Below are positions 47,944 through 59,794 of a stretch of 64,000 nucleotides of DNA, piece after piece (positions within the stretch are counted from its first letter, which is position 1; each line of letters begins with the position of its first letter). Origin of the DNA: Pyrenopolyporus hunteri (lineage: Eukaryota > Ascomycota > Sordariomycetes > Xylariales > Hypoxylaceae); assembly GCA_902806595.1 (NCBI GenBank), contig CADCXC010000038.1:4030001-4094000 (forward strand). The letters run 5' to 3'. The translations under genes were made by a program, and so were the position numbers. Below the pieces are notes generated by a model. That model was not told where the DNA came from. It worked only from the letters and a program-made list of their open reading frames with translations, and searched no databases.

Positions 47944-48759
47944 ATGTGGATTCTACCTCTCGTCGGATATCTTGGCTCCATCGTGGGCTTCTGCTTCCTA
48001 ACCCTGGCCATAGGTACGCTCTTGGCATCATGCTCTTCAGCAAGAAGTTCTATCCAGTCAGTTAAGCTCCCCCGGATAGCAAGTTATTAACCAAAAGGCC
48101 TTCTTTACAGCTTCCGGTCTTTACTATCTCTCTGAACTTGTCGAGGAACATACCGTCATCGCGAAACGATTCCTCACCAGACTCATCTACTTCATCATCG
48201 GCCTCCAGCTCGTGCTCTGGTTGGTCGATGGGTTCCCTTTCGGGTTGACTCTGATGAGCGTCGTGTCACATATCGTATACCTGGGTAATATGCGGCGGTT
48301 TCCATTCGTTAGGTTGTCAGATCCTCTATTCATTGCCTCGTGTGGTATGTCATTGCCGGCCATAGTTTTGCTAAGACCGAAGGTCCGGAGGTTTGCTGAT
48401 CGCGCGCAACAGTGCTCGTGCTTGCCAATCATTACTTTTGGTTTCAACACTTTACCGAGGCGCAGCAACGGTCTTACTCGCGCATGTCGTCCATGTACGA
48501 TCAGCCGGACATCCCAAGTTTCACTGAGATTGCCTCATACTTTGGCTTGTGTGTTTGGCTTATCCCCTTCGCCTTATTCGTCAGCCTGTCCTCTAGCGAG
48601 AACGTCCTGCCTACAATGGGCACCGAGGAGCCCTCACGTGATGTTAATGGGAAGAACAAACGACAGGGCATGGTAAAAGTCATCGTTGATAATACACTCT
48701 CGGGCATCGGGGAAATCACGCGGTTAGCAGGGTGGAAGAAGCCGGAAGACCGCTTCTAA
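47944..48759 (+). CDS. SVP26: Svp26/Tex261 family ER-Golgi cargo receptor, 3 exons, 216 aa
   Basis: Exons 47944-48013, 48111-48344 and 48413-48759. Introns are 97 nt (GTACGC...TTACAG) and 68 nt (GTATGT...AACAG). The spliced protein reads MWILPLVGYLGSIVGFCFL, then ASGLYYLSELVEEHT, FIIGLQLVLWLVDGFP and LVLANHYFWFQHF, then a last helix around LCVWLIPFALFVSLS and a cytosolic tail. This is the four-helix layout of the Svp26 (Tex261/Erv26) family. These proteins sit in ER and early Golgi membranes and help package selected type II membrane proteins, such as mannosyltransferases, into COPII vesicles. The length fits (yeast 228). Each splice junction restores a conserved segment, so the model is solid. 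Confidence 0.93.
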
Positions 48760-50593
48760 GCCCGTCACAGGGGCAGCTATTCAAATAGGTAATGGTACGT
48801 GTACGTTAATTTTCTCTCCCCTATCACACATGGAATCATAGGAGCGGTAAGTGGTTGCCTAACTCTATGTTGCTCTAGACTAATGTTAGCACCAGGCCAT
48901 CCTTAGCTGTGAACCTATATGCATCCATTATAGAGATCCACCTACTCCAATCGAGGGTCCGGACGATGTCTCTTCAAGTCGGATCATTTTAGGACAGCAT
49001 GCTCAAATACGGACTCGACCTCCACCAATCCGTTCGTAAGTGTACCTATTGTATTTCCACGGAAATTCCAAATTTATCCTTTCATGATGACATCTCCAAT
49101 TTATTATGCTAGATTGTATTTGAGTCGCTCGACTTTGATGTGAACAATTGGGTTTACCTGAGAAGGCTTCTGCCGTCATATCTTCTCAATGCTACCGACT
49201 ACGATGTCAATTACTAACTCCGTTCTTAGGTATACTTGAGTATAGTACTGCCGAGGAATGCTCGGAGCAAAAATGATTAGGCCAATGTAGGAGATCATGA
49301 ATACGAGGTCCTTGGGCGTTTCGACCGCCGATCGTCCTCTGTGGCCATACTCTCCTGGGGGAGAATGCAAAAGCTCTTGTTAAATACCTATCTAGGTGGA
49401 CTCCGTTAATGAGGTACATGAAACTTTTGAAAAGAGACGATGCTAACGATAGCGAGGGTCTTATTTGCAGATGCGATTGTTGATACGAGGACGTTCTTAC
49501 AGCGAACACCAGCTTCATAGGCGGGCCCAACCACGCTATTGGTCATATCAATTCAACAACGTTGACAAGAAGAAAATAGGAGACAAATAAGTTTACTCTA
49601 ATAGACATAAGCCGATCTCGTTCGAACAACCAGCCTATAAGGTTGGTTTTTATTCGTTTGCCTATTGTAACCGTAATTTGACACCAGCGTCATTACCACC
49701 TGGCACCCCTGTAGGCCTTGATCTGCTGTCGGGGTAGCTACCCAAGCGCCTAACCGTTGTAAGTTCTTATTTTCACGCCAAGCATCTTATAAGAAATACC
49801 TCAAGAGCGCTAAACGGGCGTGTAGGACGATCAGGGCGTAGGTTGAGGCTGAGTACCTACCAAAAGAAGATATGGATAATGCTCCCAAGAACGAAACGCC
49901 CAGCAGCGTTCTCCACGTTTCGAGTCCGCGATATAAGAGAAACCCGAATCAAATCACCCCTTTCGAACAACAGGAAGCAAATATCGACTTGTTGCAAGGA
50001 TTGATCACCACCACTCAGCCACCTAGCTATGTTCCTTCTACCAAGATGAACATCTAGGATAGCAGCTCATATGCATGGACCCTGGTCTATCCTGCGGAAT
50101 TGTGCCCCCCCAGATTCTGCCGATTATCGTTCCAATAAAAATAATTCTGTTGCCTAGGATGCAAGGCCATACCACAGATACCGGGATATAGAGCTAAGCG
50201 ACGCCAACCCCATTTATCCATGCGCTCTCATTCGCTCTGGGCCGCATTGAATTGATGAAGTAGCGTATTAGGCATCTTTTTACTATGCGAAAAGAACGCC
50301 ATGCCGGTAGCAGGAGTTCGACGAGGCTCATTCGACAGGTACCATGGTAACATACAAGCCCCGGTGTGGGATTCGGCTGCCGATGCCGTGATGTTAGATA
50401 CCGGAAAGCGTAGTATAACACTGGACTAATCGTATCATTTATATGTACCTACCTATACAAGACCCTTTTGCTCTTGTACGCGATTCCGAATTTTGTATAT
50501 GAGACTTCACGACTCGGCAGCCCTTTAGTACTCATCCAGCCAACATCACATATGGCGTAACGTACATCTTTAGCTATCTTTCGCTTCTCGAAA
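48760..50593. other. Intergenic, 1.8 kb with possible decayed coding sequence
   Basis: Open stretches exist on the minus strand (49176-49530) with a hydrophobic segment reading DLVFMISYIGLIIFAPSIP, and on the plus strand a 61-codon ATG frame (49872-50057). Neither has a recognised domain nor splice sites that extend it. This may be the decayed end of a membrane-protein gene or chance. The last 100 bases lead into the ABC transporter. Confidence 0.4.
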
Positions 50594-53500
50594 ATGAATT
50601 TACAGTCGTTTGGGCGCCAGACATGGGCCCTTACGAGAAAGAATCTCCTTATAGCTGTTGCGCGAAAGTGGCTCTCGACCTTCTTGCGGTCTCTCGTCTT
50701 CCCGATTCTGGTCCTAGTGCTCTTGCTTGAAATTCAAAACTTCGCCAAGGACAACAACAAATATGGCATCAGCAATCCTCGCTCGATACGTAGTCTTGCC
50801 GACAGCATGGCAAGCACTTCCAAGCCGCTCGTTTTGGTTCAAGAGCCAGGCCTTGGGCCCGACTTCCAGCCTGTTCTTGACAAGATTACAGATCCCTTAG
50901 ATTCAAGCAAGCTAATACACCTCGATAACACTGATCAGATCGACGCGAGTTGCCCAGTTGACTATCGTGGAAACTCTCCATGCCACGCGGTAATAATATT
51001 CAAGGACACTCCTCTTAGCGGACACGAAAATGCAACATGGAACTACACCATCAGAACAGATCCCAGCCTCGACTCTTGGAACTTCAACGTGTTCGATACG
51101 GATAGCGCCGTCGAGAAGATTTATCTTCCTCTTCAGTTAGCTATCGAGAACGCGATGCTTAACTTAACTGTTAGCCCAGACTTCATGGCCTACACGGCCG
51201 TAACTCAAGAGGAACAGGATGAAGCGTCAAGAAGAAGTTTCATTGCCTTAGCTTTGTACGTCTTGTCATTCGTCTACTATATCACATTCATTCCAGTTGG
51301 CCATCACGTTTCCGGTATGATGGCGTCGGAGCGCGAATCAGGAATGTCGGCCCTGATCGACGCAATGGGTGGTGGTGTTGCGTGGCCGAGGGTTATAAGC
51401 TATGTCATCACCTTTGACATATTATATCTGCCTCTTTGGATCATCCTGGGAGCTCGTAAGTCGTCTAAACACCAACCCCCAACGTCGTTTCTAACAACCC
51501 CTTAGTATACTGGGGACTCCTCTTCCCTGGCCAGAGCGCCGCCGTCACGATATTCTGGCAGATTTTCACGGGGTGGGCGATTACAAGTTCTTCTGTCTTT
51601 GGGGCCGCATTTTTCAAGCGATCCGCCTTTGCCAGTCTTTGGGTCGGGTTGATTCCTTGGCTACTGGCTATCTGTGCTGCTTTCTCAGAAAACCTTTCCA
51701 ACGCAGCTCCCCTTAGCCAAACGGTCGCCTTGGCTTTCTTCTTCCCCAGCATGAATTATATCTACTTCTTTAACGCCCTAGCCAAATCTGAAATTGCTGG
51801 AATCCGCCTTAATATGCAACAACCGCTACCGAAAGAGAGTTTGGGCTCTGAGATATCCGGCCAAGCGGATGGAGTCAATTGGGTCAATGTCACCGGCCCG
51901 TACTTCCTCTGGATTATTCTAGTCGCCCAGATTATTATATACGCGCTGTTAGCGGTATATGTTGAGAAGCTGTTACACGGGAATAACCGCCGCCGGCGGA
52001 CGTTCAATGATACACCAGAAGCAGACAAGTCTCACGTTGCCATTCAGACCACAGACCTGGAGAAGCAATATCGGCCGTCCTGGTTCAAAAAATTTTTCTG
52101 TTGTGCCCGCACTCCGAAGACGAAGGCCGTTGACGGTCTGAATCTTGTTAGCCAGAAACGCCAGATCCTTTGCTTATTAGGTCCTAACGGGTCCGGAAAG
52201 ACAACAACTCTTGACATGCTAGCTGGATTTCAAGCGCCTACTGGAGGTTCGATAAGCATTAACGCTTCTCCATCGCAATTAGGTATCTGTCCACAACGTA
52301 ATGTTTTGTGGGATAACCTCACTGTCTACGAGCATCTCGTCATCTGGAATATCGTCAAAGGCAATACCGAGGATCCCGCTGCTCTCGAACAACTAATCGA
52401 AAAATGTGATCTCACACTCAAGAAGGATAGCCTTGCGAAGAACTTGAGCGGTGGTATGAAGAGGAAGTTGCAGTTAGCTTGCATGCTCGTTGGCGGCTCC
52501 TCTATTTGTTTGATGGACGAAGTCACTTCTGGCCTCGACCCCCTGTCTCGACGCGCTATCTGGAACGTCGTTCTCAGCGAACGATCCCGAAGGACCATGG
52601 TACTTACTACTCACTTTCTTGATGAGTGTGAGGTCTTGTCAGACCACATTGTCATCATTACTCTAGGGAAGCTAAAGTGCCAAGGCACACCTACAGAATT
52701 AAAGAACCAGTACGGAGGGGGCTATCGCGTTCACATCCCAAAGACCGAAGATATTTCGCACGTACCATATCCGATAATCGAACGACAGGATAGGTTCATC
52801 TGCAGGGCGCCAGACTCAGCATCCGCTGCTCAACTCTTGGCCTCCGTTAAAAGACCGGATTCAGAGCTGTACATCACCGGCCCAACTATCGAAGACGTGT
52901 TCCTAAAGGTCTCCGAGGAGCCGCACACGCTCATTGGGGAGACGCCGGAGGAAATCTCTATTGACGACTCTCAACAAAGCAGGGTGAAGGGGCCGCACGT
53001 AGAACCACCTTTATGGCGCACATACTCACAGCAATTCAGGGCCCTCTTCGTCAAGAGAATCCAGGTCTTGCGCTCTAACTGGTGGGCTTACGTCTTCGCT
53101 CTTGCAATCCCCTTGGTCGCGACATACTTCATCGGTACTTTCCTAGAAGATTACCAGACCCCGGATTGCAATAACCTGATTACTTACGCGTCCTACGACT
53201 CACAAATGAAGGTGTATGACGAGAGCCAGTTAGCGTTAGGTCCGCCATCTGTTAACGACACTATCACAAGGATAATAAATAATACGAATAGCTATTACTA
53301 TTATTACGGTGGTTGGGGCGGCGGGCCCTACGTTTTAAACACCCGGGACGAGATCGAGAACTTCGTCTATACTAATTCGAGGAATATTTCGTACGGTGCC
53401 GCCTTATGGATTGGCAATGATAGCACGCCACTCATAGCCTACGATGCCAGGTACGGGTCAGGGGGCGCTACACGCTATCTGAATCTTGCCAACCAGGTCC

Positions 53501-55631
53501 GCAGCGGCGTGCCTATAGCAGGCTACCTATCCAACCTCCGTTCGTACCACCAGGCCGAGGGTGGCCAAAGCATGTTTTACGTCACGATTTTCTGTCTACT
53601 ACAGGCTCTCTACCCAGCCTTCTTTTCCCTGTACCCAACGTATGAGAGGCGGTCCCAAGTGCGAGCCCTTCAATACTCCAACGGTGTCAGGCCATTCCCC
53701 TTGCTCTTCGCATACTGGATGTTTGATTTCGTATTTGTGCTCATCATCACCGCTGTTTGTACCGCCATGATAGCCCCTATAGCACCTTGGTTCGGTATAG
53801 GTTACGTCTGGTTCGTGCAAGCGCTTTACGGACTCGCCGCTATCCTCTTCGCGTACCTGATCTCCCTCATGTCTCGTTCACAGCCTGCTGCCTTCGCCTT
53901 TTCCGTACTATTCATGGCTATTATGTACGCCCTCTCTGTTGTCACATTACTGGTAAGATATCTCCCTTTAACTCCGATATCAATGTTGAATCGGCGCTAA
54001 CCCTACAATAGGTCATCCAAATGACAGACGGCGCCAACCAGATGGCCAACGACGGAACCGCCTACGGCCTTGGCATTATCTTTCCTATCCAGAACCTCAT
54101 GCGAGGCCTAGCCGTGAGCCTAAACATGTATATCGTCCGTTGCCGAGGCCAGACCATGATCACAGACCCGGGCTCGTTCTACGCATTCGGCGGGCCCATC
54201 ACGTTGCTCATCCTTCAGAACATCGGTCTCTTCTGTCTGCTCCTGTGGCTTGAGGGCGGCAGCTTCGCCTGGATTACCAAACCCAAGCCGCTACCCCCGG
54301 TTGCCATTCCTAGTGATGCCGAGAAGAGCGGTTTGTCGTCGGGGCGACCGGACGTCGATAAGGAAACAGCCCGCGTGACCGCATCTGAGCTAGATCTCCT
54401 CCGCGCTCTCCATGTGACTAAGAGATTCGGTCCTAATCTTGCCGTCGATGATGTGTCTCTCGGCCTTCAGGAAGGCGAAATCCTTGCTCTACTAGGCCCT
54501 AACGGTGCTGGAAAGACTACCATGATCAACATGATCCGCGGCGACTTGACGCCGACTAGCGGCAGGATATACCTCGAAGGCGTTGATGTGCTTAAGAACA
54601 AGCGGCTAGCACAGAAGCATCTCGGTGGTAAGTTATCTCAAAATTTCCCGGATCCCCTATATTGTTTCATAGTTCCCAATCCCCCCTTAATATACCAAAT
54701 ATCCGCATACGTACTTCTCCATCTCAAGCTGCTCATACTAACAAACCTCCCCAATCCAGTCTGTCCCCAATTCGACGCCCTCGACCTCCTCACAGTCCGG
54801 GAACACCTCACCTTCTACGCGCGCTGCAAGGGGGTCCCAGACATCAAGGGCGCCGTATCGTACGTGATGGCGCGCGTGGGCATCACCGCGCACGCCGCCA
54901 AGCCCGCGGCCAAGCTCTCGGGCGGGAACAAGCGGAAACTCAGCCTGGCCATCGCGCTGCTCGGCGACCCGCCGGTCCTGCTCCTCGACGAGCCCTCCTC
55001 GGCCATGGACGCGGCGTCCAAGCGCGTGCTCTGGCGCACCCTGGCCGCCGTCGCCCCGGGCCGCTCCGTGCTCCTGACCACGCACTCGATGGAGGAGGCC
55101 GACGCGCTGGCCACGCGCGCCGCGATCCTCGCCCGCCGCGTCCTCGCCGTGGGCACCACCGAGGCCCTGCGCAAGCAGCACAGCAACGAGTACCACGTAC
55201 ACCTGATACTGCGCAGCGCGCCGCTGTCGCCGGCGGAGGAGATGCGCGCGCTGGAGGACTGGGTCAGGTACACGTTCGGCGAGGCGGTGAGGTTCGAGGG
55301 CGAGAGTCTGGGCGGCCAGGTTAGGTTCGTGGTGCCGGCTGATAGCCGGGTGCCGGAGGCTGAGACCGAGACCGGAACCGGGACCGAGGAGATAGGTGCG
55401 GACGATGCGATAGAAGCTGTTGGCCGTGGTCGGGGCGATAAGAAGAGGCGTGCGGCAAGGAGTTTCACGCGGTATCTGATCGAGACGCTGGAGGCGCGCA
55501 AGGATGAGCTGGGTATTGATTGCTATTCTATCTCCGCGGCCACGATGGAGTCCGTCTTCATGAAGGTTGTTAAGGAGAGCGATGCTGTGGAGGACGAGGG
55601 TCGTCAGAAGAAGCGCTGGTGGCGATGGTAA
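50594..55631 (+). CDS. ABCA-type full-size ABC transporter, 4 exons, 1598 aa
   Basis: Exons 50594-51455, 51506-53952, 54012-54627 and 54760-55631; introns of 50, 59 and 132 nt with GTAAGT/GTAAGA donors and matching phase. The layout is TMD1-NBD1-TMD2-NBD2. Each half starts with one helix (LRSLVFPILVLVLLLEI; WWAYVFALAIPLVATYFIG), then a large lumenal loop with N-glycosylation sites (NATW, NLT; NDT, NIS, NDS), then a helix bundle. NBD1 has GPNGSGKTTT (about 511), LSGGMKRK (about 600) and ICLMDEVTSGLD. NBD2 has GPNGAGKTTM (about 1270), VCPQFDALD, LSGGNKRK (about 1362) and VLLLDEPSSAMD. This is the ABCA subfamily, known in animals for lipid movement, kept by many filamentous fungi and absent from baker's yeast. 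The NBD1 switch Glu is present in DEVTSG. The last exon is much more GC-rich than the first three. The C-terminal regulatory part carries a Glu/Thr/Gly-rich insert (about 1505-1545). Confidence 0.95.
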
Positions 55632-58600
55632 GGGGGGTGTCGATCTACCTAATTGGGAGCGAAATAAAATAGTAGGTATGGGTGGTTTTATTCTATTATA
55701 CTTAGATACCAACATCGTAACGACCATTATAAACTATTTTCTAAAAACTTAAAGATATCCATATGAGAATATAACTACCTACCTACCTGTTACTATGTTA
55801 TAAGCTGATCGTAACTGTGTCGTTGACCATATATAGGAATACGTAGTCCCGGTGCGAGACTATTATGATAGCCTAATTCCAGCCTACTGAGAAACGACTA
55901 GTTGTGTTAGATTTGGCATGATTACTTGGAGGTTAAAGGGGCTCGAAAAGGGGCAACATCAGATTCGTTTTCTCCCGATACTCATAAGTCTCTGCTATTC
56001 CTCCGTGAGGAACGCTTTAGATTTTATTGTGATCTATTTTAGAGAAATTCTTAGGTAGGTACCTATGCAATAAAATATCTGTAATTACGTTGCTTGTAAA
56101 TGGGAGTGATCTCATAGTGTCCACGATCAAGTCCGTGGGCTATTTCTCGACCGTCCTAAAGAGTACCTATTGTATAGAGTATGAAATACTAACCTAATGT
56201 CACTGGATATAGGGACGTTTTAGCTATTGCATTTTGATCCTGTTCGCATGGGTAGCCATAGAGGGTTGGGGGATATTTCATTATACCTGCCGGGATGTTG
56301 TGTTGTATTATTATGTTTTGCTACTTGGAACAGACGCAACATTTTTGCGAATTATCCGGGCCGCAAAATAATAGGCAGAATTTTACTGGGCTATATTTTT
56401 ATATTATTATCGGGCTTCTGAATCGAGGGTTTTTACCAGGTTTCTGGTTGCTGCTAAGTGAACGCGAGACAAGCGGCAATCCGGATTGAGTAACAAGCCC
56501 AGGCAGGTATGGCGGCCAGAATGGCCACGATGTTGACGAGCTATAACTCGCTTGAGAATGACACGGAACACTGGCGTATTTCTCCGGATAAGCGGATGCT
56601 AGCGGCGTTGAGCCATCCTTGTAACTTGGGATTTCTTGATTGTAAGATTGGGCGTTGGGTATCCTCCGTAGTTCATTGTTAGTTCCAGCTCTTAAGTCTA
56701 GCACATGCTATGTAGGACAAATTAGAATGATTTCCAGTCTCTAGGCGGGGTGGTGGCGAATTCTACTACGGAGCCCCTTGGTAAAAGCTGTTGGAAAAAT
56801 ATATTGCTCAAGAGTTCCTTCGTCTACTGGCGCTTAGGTTTCAACTGGTTCTTTATATAGGCTTTGGTGTCTAGGAGTCTTTATATAGACTACCTCGCGG
56901 GTAAAGCCACAACCGCCATGGTGAAGTACGTGAGTCACGACATGGCAACCCCTCGAAGCTCGACCCGGTAGTCATTGTACACCTGGCCGTGGCCTTAGAC
57001 GGGGACCGGAGTGTATCCGCACGTTATGGATCGGCTCCGGGTCCGCAGAGATGTAGCCACCGCTCATTGGTAGATATTTGCCGATGAACCCACATCGCCT
57101 CGAAAACACCGAAAAGTAGAGGCTTTCGGTAGGAGACGCGTCGGACTTTGTTTAAGACAGGACCCGCCTGCCTGTCTTACGTACTAGCAAACAGAACTGT
57201 CTCGATCACCTTAACTGCGAAGGGAGAGAAGAGACTGGCTGAGCCGAGGGAAGTCTAGAGAAGTCCTGATAAGACATAGACATAGACATAGTTAACTTAG
57301 AGAGTTGGTTGGGTTTGCATGGAAACACGCGTTGAAGGTTGAACGTTCGATATCGAATTTGGGTAGCTTGGACGTGGCGCCCAACTACCAAATCGATGAA
57401 ACCATGCGCTTCCGACTTGCCCATCTTAGTGCTACGAACTCTCCGGATTGGAGCCGAACCTGTTTCCGATGTGAAGACTGGTGTATGTAATGGTGCGAGC
57501 CAAGAGGAGCGCAGTACGCGGCATGGTACGAGTGTCATTGGTCTATTCTCGGTACTTGGTCCGCGTGCTAATATCGCTAGCATTAGTGTTGCGATGACAC
57601 ATTGCAATTGTCATGATTGTGTCTGGGCTTTAGAGAGACTGGTATTGGTGTCTTTAAAGGTGTCGATTAGGTGGTGACCGGGAAGATCGGTGGATGACAA
57701 GAAATGGCTACACGCGGCTTGGTACATGCAGCATACATGTATCCATATAGTGGTGGTGTCTCACATGGACGCTTATCATTGTACCTACGGTACCTATCGT
57801 AGGCAGGTAAAGAGCTACATGTAGTGAATGAAGTAAATACATAGGAGCCATCCACGGATTATGTAGTGCCTTATGTACGTACCTACGTACATACCTTCTG
57901 TATCAGTCTGCATCGTGATGGAAAGGAAAGTCGAATTGGAGGTCCGGCATTGTCGGGCAGTAACGTAAAGTGGCCTGTGCAGATAAAGTTGCTGCTTGAC
58001 CGGGATCTGGGGGCCAGCAAGCTCCCAGCTCTGCAGCTTCATCCCACTTTTCCGCAACCCACGAAGATCTACCACCAGTTAGCGGCTGCCAGATTTCTCA
58101 CACCGCATCGTTGCTGTCTTGCATTGGCGCGTCAGGTAGAACCAAGGTGGGAATGATAATAAAGGCAATTGCGTCCCTAGTTTTATATTACTCCTCTCCG
58201 ATTTCCTTCTTTCTCTTTTTTACCTCCTCTCTTCAACACCCATCTTCCTCCTTCGCTCCCGTCGGAGGTGCGTGTGGTGACGGTTTGCCTGTACCAAGTA
58301 GAGGGTTTCGCGATACTTGGCGCCAGGGCGGTGGAGTCTTCGTTCTAAAAGCAGAAACTTTTCCAAAGACCAGGGGGAATAGTGCGCGAATCGGCATTAC
58401 CCCCTGGGCTTTGACCATACAAGACGATCGTCATTCTTTTTAGCCCTGGAGACGAGGAAGAAAACACCAGTCCCGAGTCACAATTTCGAAATATTCTTTC
58501 TCTTCCGCCTTCTACATACCTATTTTCCCTAGGCCTCTTCCGGACGCATCTTCCCCTATTTTCCGGAAATCCTGCTGCCTTCTGTTCCTGGGCACGGCAC

Positions 58601-59033
58601 CTGGGTACATAAGGTTGGTTTATCGCCTAAACTTCAGTTGGACCAATTAGTGGTGGTGGGAGACGGAGACGTAAGCTGCTAGCCCTGCCCCTTATTCGTC
58701 CGATGCACCCTTGGTCGGGGCGTATCTAATTTTAAAAATACTTGTCTAGTTCTGACATTCAGCTTTTTAGCCAGATCTTTTTCTTTGCACTACCACGACA
58801 AAACCGATACCAACGAGCGCAGCAAACATCATATTCAGCATCTTTCGCATCCATACGCGTTTGGACAGCCACATCTGAACATATCGTTTCCATCCGAGCC
58901 AATCTCTGCCGTCTCTGGCCCTTATCAACATCACCATTCTCAGCCATCCCTGTGTACTACTTGAGGACCCGATAAAGGAAAAAGCATTCCTCTTTTGCAA
59001 GATTGAGTCCTACTTCATTTTCTACACGGCACA
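55632..59033. other. Intergenic, 3.4 kb
   Basis: No gene can be supported. An A/T-rich part (55650-56450) follows the ABC gene; a CATAGA hexanucleotide tract lies at 57273-57291; CCTA/TACG tracts lie at 57785-57895. A minus-strand frame at 57206-57607 and a plus-strand frame at 58153-58443 lack domains and coding signals. The segment 58480-59030 is CT-rich and probably holds the PRA1 promoter and leader. Confidence 0.45.
57273..57291. repeat. (CATAGA)n microsatellite
   Basis: About three tandem ACATAG units in intergenic DNA. Confidence 0.6.
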
Positions 59034-59567
59034 ATGGCGGCTCGTATCCAAATCCCCCTCGACATCCTGACGTCGCGCCTGAATATTCAGGATCGCTTCT
59101 CAGGCTTTCGCAACACCTCTCTCTCCAGCCGGTTTGCCAACATGCGCCCTGTTAGCGAGTTCCTCGACTTCAAGCGCCTGTCCAAGCCAGAGAACTTCGC
59201 CGAAGTCCAGTCGCGTGTTAATTACAACCTGGGCACCTTCTCGAGCAACTATGCCCTCGTCTTCGTGCTCCTGAGCGTTTACGCCTTGATCACGAACCCT
59301 CTTCTGCTCTTCGACATCATACTTCTGGTTGGCGGTCTGTGGCTCCTCGGCCGACTCAACGGACAAGACCTCACCATTGGAACTTTCCAAGCCACGTCCT
59401 CCCAGCTGTATACCGGTTTGCTCGTTACCTGCGGTCTTCTATTTATCATTGCGTCGCCTTTCTCCACTGTCCTATGGTTGATTGGCGCAAGTGGCGTGGT
59501 CATCATTGGCCACGCTTCTTTCATGGACAAGCCTATCGATGAGGCTTTTTCCGGGGAGGCGGTCTAG
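59034..59567 (+). CDS. PRA1/Yip3 family prenylated Rab acceptor, 177 aa
   Basis: An intronless ATG frame. Residues 1-75 are cytosolic and include RPVSEFLDFKRLSKPENF and RVNYNLGTFSSNYAL, the typical PRA1 entry motif. Two hydrophobic pairs follow (LVFVLLSVYALITNPLLLFDIILLVGGLWLL and YTGLLVTCGLLFIIASPFSTVLWLIGASGVVIIGH). The tail, HASFMDKPIDEAFSGEAV, is characteristic of the fungal family. PRA1 proteins are four-helix membrane proteins of the ER-Golgi that bind prenylated Rab GTPases and aid their membrane recruitment. The length matches yeast Yip3 (176). The open frame of the next gene begins slightly upstream of this stop codon in a different frame (see findings). Confidence 0.95.
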   Translation: MAARIQIPLDILTSRLNIQDRFSGFRNTSLSSRFANMRPVSEFLDFKRLSKPENFAEVQSRVNYNLGTFSSNYALVFVLLSVYALITNPLLLFDIILLVGGLWLLGRLNGQDLTIGTFQATSSQLYTGLLVTCGLLFIIASPFSTVLWLIGASGVVIIGHASFMDKPIDEAFSGEAV

Positions 59568-59794
59568 GTGGTCGGCCGCGAGCTCCCAAATCTGCGCCCC
59601 AATGGGGAAGACCATCGAGGCGCCCGCGTAGGGGACGAGGAGGAGGAGGAGAGGAAGATAACGTATGGAATAGCGGGCGCAGGGTTGTGGAAGAGTTGGG
59701 TAGCGATGATGAAACGAACGCGCAAGGTACTGATTTGGTAAGGCGGTTCGCTAGTGACCCGCTTCGGTTCACTGGCGTTGATTTAGGTGGTGGT

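Noticed and set aside
54738..55727. 329-codon minus-strand frame
   Set aside because: It is antisense to the GC-rich last exon of the ABC transporter, and no domain is visible.
57206..57607. 133-codon minus-strand frame in the region after the ABC gene
   Set aside because: No family resemblance, no regular codon pattern, and it includes a microsatellite translated as MSMSMS.
58153..58443. Plus-strand frame starting MIIKAIASLVLYYSS
   Set aside because: The start resembles a signal peptide, but the rest has no domain, cysteine pattern or splice support. I judged it likely chance in a CT-rich leader region.
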